64,000 nucleotides of DNA from CAVVSD01 sp963757125 (lineage in GTDB: Bacteria > Actinomycetota > Thermoleophilia > Solirubrobacterales > Solirubrobacteraceae), in assembly GCA_963757125.1 (NCBI GenBank), contig CAVWQP010000006.1, forward strand, positions 186,001 to 250,000. The letters are read 5' to 3'. A program made the translations under genes and the position numbers. Each line of letters begins with the position of its first letter. Position 1 is the first letter of the stretch. The notes below the pieces were generated by a model. That model was not told where the DNA came from. It saw nothing but the letters and a program-made list of their open reading frames with translations, and did no database searches. Below, one piece after another: positions 61,669 to 64,000 of this stretch.

Positions 61669-63015
61669 GTGAACGTCGAGGACCACCCGATCGTCGAGCA
61701 GCTCATGCGCGACGCGGCGCCCCGCGCCGTGGCGCGTCTACCCGCGCGTGAGCGCTTCGTCGAGGCGTTCGTCGGGCTCGCGCTCGTCCTCGCGGTCGCC
61801 GGCCTCGCCATCTGGACCGGCGCGCCGCTGCCCGCCCCGCTGAACCTCGTCGTCGGCATCGTCGCCTACATCGCCGCCCGGCGCGTGGAGTTCCGCGTCG
61901 GCGGAGGGATCGCCGGCCCGACGCAGCCGGTGCTCGTCGTCATGCTGCTCACGCTCCCGCCCTGGGTCGCCGTGATCGCGGTCGTCTTCGCGGCGCTGCT
62001 GGACCGCGTCCCCGACTACGTCTCCGGCCGTATGCACCCGGACCACTCGCTGCTCACGCTCGGGGACGCGTGGCACGTCGTCGGTCCCGCGGTGGTGCTC
62101 GCCGCGGCGGGCAGCCCGGAGGCGAGCCTCGACCTGTGGTGGCTGTACCTGCTGGCGTTCGCCGCGCAGGTCGTCGTCGACGTCGTGGTCGCCACGCTGC
62201 GCGAGTGGCTCGGCTCCGGCGTCCCGCCCGACCTGCAGCTGCGCATCCTCGGCTTCAGCGTCCTCGTCGACGTCGCACTCGCGCCGATCGGCCTCCTGGC
62301 CGCGCTCGCGACGCCCGGCGGCGTGCTCCCGCTGCTCATGCTCATGCCGCTCATCGGGCTGCTGGCCGTCCTCGGCCGCGAGCGCGAGCAGCGCATCCAG
62401 CACACGATCGAGCTCAGCGACGCGTACCGCGGCACCGCGCTGCTCATGGGCGAGCTGCTCGTGGCCGACGACGCCTACACCGGCGGCGAGCACACGAGCG
62501 GCGTCGTCGCCCTCGCGCTCGGCGTCGGCACGCACATCGGCCTCGACGCGCGCGACCAGCGCAACCTCGAGTTCGGCGCGCTCCTGCACGACGTCGGCAA
62601 GATCCGCGTCCCCGACGCGATCATCAACAAGCCCGGCAAGCTGACCGCTGAGGAGTGGGAGATCGTCAAGCGCCACCCGGCCGACGGGCAGGAGATGCTC
62701 GACCGGATCGGCGGCGTCCTGGGCGAGGTCGGCATCATCGTCCGCGGCCACCACGAGCGCTGGGACGGCGGCGGATACCCGGACGGCCTCGTGGGGACGG
62801 CGATCCCGCTCGCCTCGCGCATCATCTGCGCGTCGGACGCCTTCAGCGCCATGACGACGAACCGCTCCTACCGGGCCGCGATGTCGCTCCCGGAGGCGAT
62901 CGAGGAGCTCCGCTCCTGCTCGGGCACCCAGTTCGACCCGCAGGTCGTCGAGGCGATCATCGAGGTCGTCGGCGACCGCGGCAGCGTCCCGGCGACGCTG
63001 CGCCTCGTCGCCTAG
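61669..63015 (+). CDS. Membrane HD-GYP phosphodiesterase
   Basis: A 448-residue protein with six to seven N-terminal helices (residues about 30-245; includes FVGLALVLAVAGLAIWTGAP and LPLLMLMPLIGLLAVLG), then an HD-GYP domain: GEHTSGVVALALGVG, the HD pair in ALLHDVGKIRVPDAIINKPG, VKRHPADGQEML, the signature HHERWDGGGYPDGL, and CASDAFSAMTTNRSYRAAM. Likely c-di-GMP hydrolase. GTG at 61669 with GGGGGAGGG upstream. Together with the GGDEF-EAL protein it marks c-di-GMP signalling. Shares CTAG with the Rrf2 gene. Confidence 0.93.
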   Translation: MNVEDHPIVEQLMRDAAPRAVARLPARERFVEAFVGLALVLAVAGLAIWTGAPLPAPLNLVVGIVAYIAARRVEFRVGGGIAGPTQPVLVVMLLTLPPWVAVIAVVFAALLDRVPDYVSGRMHPDHSLLTLGDAWHVVGPAVVLAAAGSPEASLDLWWLYLLAFAAQVVVDVVVATLREWLGSGVPPDLQLRILGFSVLVDVALAPIGLLAALATPGGVLPLLMLMPLIGLLAVLGREREQRIQHTIELSDAYRGTALLMGELLVADDAYTGGEHTSGVVALALGVGTHIGLDARDQRNLEFGALLHDVGKIRVPDAIINKPGKLTAEEWEIVKRHPADGQEMLDRIGGVLGEVGIIVRGHHERWDGGGYPDGLVGTAIPLASRIICASDAFSAMTTNRSYRAAMSLPEAIEELRSCSGTQFDPQVVEAIIEVVGDRGSVPATLRLVA

Positions 63016-63491
63016 GACGCGGCCAGCCAGGTCCCGATCCCGGCCAGGGCGCCGGGACCGTAGTCGTCGCCGACCGCGCTCGCGAGGTCCGCGAGCGTGA
63101 TCTCCCGCAGCGCGCCCCGCCACGCCTGGTCGGCGGCCATCATCGCCCGGTGGATCGCGCACGGCTTCGTGCACGCCTCCGGTGGCGTCGCGAGCGGGCC
63201 GCGCTGGCGGATCTCGGTGCAGACGAAGGTGGGGCGGTCGCCGTCGACGGCCTCCACGACGTCGAGGACGGTGATCGACGCGGGCTCGCGGGTGAGCGTG
63301 TAGCCGCCGGCGTGGCCCTGCACGGAGCGCACGATCCCCGCGCGCGACAGCGCCTGCAGGTGCTTGGCGAGGTACGTGGCCGAGACGTCGTGCAGCTCAG
63401 CGAGCTTCGCCGCCGGCACCGGGGCACCGTCGGCCGACGACAGCACCACACAGCAGTGCAACGCCCACTCCACGCCTCCCGACAGCTTCAT
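63012..63491 (-). CDS. Rrf2 family regulator, probable Fe-S redox sensor (RsrR-like)
   Basis: A 159-residue winged-helix regulator: MKLSGGVEWALHCCVVL (Glu8), wHTH YLAKHLQALSRAGIVRSVQG with H-A-G-G-Y wing, and C-terminal cysteines Cys91, Cys107 and Cys111 (C-x15-C-x3-C) that could bind a cluster; Cys13 and Cys14 also occur. In RsrR of Streptomyces the [2Fe-2S] cluster uses Cys, His and Glu; Glu8 and His34 here are candidates (inference). Start at ATG 63491 keeps the first operator outside the gene; a longer form from 63518 would overlap it. Divergent from an NmrA-like gene, as in the Streptomyces rsrR region. Confidence 0.9.
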   Translation of the reverse strand: MKLSGGVEWALHCCVVLSSADGAPVPAAKLAELHDVSATYLAKHLQALSRAGIVRSVQGHAGGYTLTREPASITVLDVVEAVDGDRPTFVCTEIRQRGPLATPPEACTKPCAIHRAMMAADQAWRGALREITLADLASAVGDDYGPGALAGIGTWLAAS

Positions 63492-63509
63492 CCGCAGCAG
63501 CGTACTTGA

Positions 63510-63530
63510 CTCGGACAAGACTCATCCGAG
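63510..63530. promoter_or_regulatory. Rrf2 operator 1
   Basis: CTCGGA-N9-TCCGAG dyad, 21 bp. Almost the same as the copy 26 bp downstream. It abuts the Rrf2 gene and should allow autoregulation. Confidence 0.65.
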
Positions 63531-63535
63531 ATGAT

Positions 63536-63556
63536 CTCGGACAAGATATGTCCGAG
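63536..63556. promoter_or_regulatory. Rrf2 operator 2
   Basis: Second CTCGGA-N9-TCCGAG dyad (left half CTCGGACAAGA is identical to operator 1). It ends 12 nt before the divergent NmrA-like ATG and touches the GAGAAGGAG Shine-Dalgarno. Centre-to-centre spacing of 26 bp suggests two dimers on nearly one helical face. Confidence 0.65.
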
Positions 63557-63568
63557 AAGGAGCACATC

Positions 63569-64000
63569 ATGAGGATCGTCGTCATCGGAGGCACCGGCCT
63601 CATCGGCAGCCAGGTCGTCGCGAACCTCCAGGCCCGCGGACACGAGGCGGTCGCCGCCGCGCCGAGCACGGGCGTCGACACCATCACCGGGGCAGGTCTC
63701 GCCGAGGCGCTCGCGGGCGCCGACGTCGTCGTCGACGTCGCCAACTCGCCGTCGTTCGAGGACGACGCCGTCATGGAGTTCTTCCGCACCGCGGGGACCA
63801 ACCTGCTCGCCGCCGAGCCCTCCGCCGGCGTGCGCCACCACGTCGCCCTGACGATCGTCGGCGCCGAGCGGCTGCCGGACAGCGGGTATCTGCGCGCGAA
63901 GGTCGCGCAGGAGGAGCTCATCGAGGCATCGGGCGTGCCGTACACGATCGTCCGCGCCACGCAGTTCTTCGAGTTCCTCCGCGCGATCGCCGACGCGGGC
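63569..64000 (+). CDS. NmrA-like/SDR NAD(P)-binding protein (partial, 3' end cut by window)
   Basis: The first 144 residues of an atypical SDR: IVVIGGTGLIGSQVVANLQA dinucleotide motif, then DVVVDVANSPSF, HVALTIVGAERLPDSGYLRAK (the Tyr/Lys pair of the active site is in SGYLRAKVAQEE) and YTIVRATQFFEFL. ATG at 63569 with GAGAAGGAG upstream. Likely a redox-responsive oxidoreductase or regulator under the divergent Rrf2 protein. Confidence 0.88.
   Translation, partial: MRIVVIGGTGLIGSQVVANLQARGHEAVAAAPSTGVDTITGAGLAEALAGADVVVDVANSPSFEDDAVMEFFRTAGTNLLAAEPSAGVRHHVALTIVGAERLPDSGYLRAKVAQEELIEASGVPYTIVRATQFFEFLRAIADAG

Noticed and set aside
63492..63518. A longer Rrf2 start at 63518
   Set aside because: It would put operator 1 partly inside the gene and add MSESSTLLR, which is not part of the usual MKLSGG start.

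Overview
The window is about 73% G+C with dense coding, GTG/TTG starts and many ATGA/GTGA start-stop overlaps. Gene content and protein style (TIM44-like secreted protein, DUF6885-like protein beside a glutamine synthetase, FadH/OYE flavoprotein, chlamydia-type ribonucleotide reductase) suggest an actinobacterium, most likely class Thermoleophilia (Solirubrobacterales). That placement is inference; no rRNA or tRNA gene is visible. The region is mostly chromosomal housekeeping, with no prophage, IS element or CRISPR array.

Layout. 1-2112: the end of an unknown gene, then glutamine synthetase family and DUF6885-like genes on the minus strand. 2150-9246: a his-trp supraoperon, hisIE-trpE-trpG-trpD-trpC-trpF-trpB-trpA, covering the whole chorismate-to-tryptophan branch plus two histidine steps. 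9293-11354: FadH/OYE-type Fe-S flavoprotein. 11364-18246: branched-chain amino acid (LIV) ABC cluster with two tandem binding proteins, livHMGF and two very small membrane proteins. 18201-26096: TIM44-like protein, TIGR01777 epimerase, polA and two convergent MFS exporters. 26125-31216 (minus): class I ribonucleotide reductase nrdB-nrdA behind a cobalamin riboswitch, followed by a serine hydrolase. 31428-38099: BKACE enzyme, FAD oxidoreductase, rpsA, coaE, lytic transglycosylase, peptidase T. 38293-42153: transglutaminase-like protein, N-terminally truncated S4 paralogue, DapA-family lyase, uvrB. 42228-47978: GGDEF/EAL protein, MetE-like enzyme, mutY, DivIVA-like protein, VOC protein. 48015-55947: uvrA with a Cheo-type SOS box, drug ABC exporter, acyltransferase, two-component pair. 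56023-61499: secreted proteins, LysM transglycosylase, panB-panC-DUF2520 operon, family-4 uracil-DNA glycosylase. 61669-64000: HD-GYP protein, an Rrf2 regulator with two operators and a divergent NmrA-like gene cut by the window end.

Window-wide patterns. (1) Four genes (hisIE, the FadH/OYE protein, polA, an MFS gene) each need removal of exactly one base to restore a full-length protein; two of the sites are GGCGG/CCGCC inverted repeats. This points to assembly or sequencing error, although real mutation is not excluded. (2) At least 16 genes have a TANNNT -10-like hexamer 6-10 nt before the start codon, so they are probably transcribed leaderless. (3) Six convergent gene pairs share their stop codons on a single CTAG or TTAG tetranucleotide. 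(4) NrdB lacks the radical tyrosine and matches the chlamydial class Ic ligand set, and its transcript carries a B12 riboswitch.
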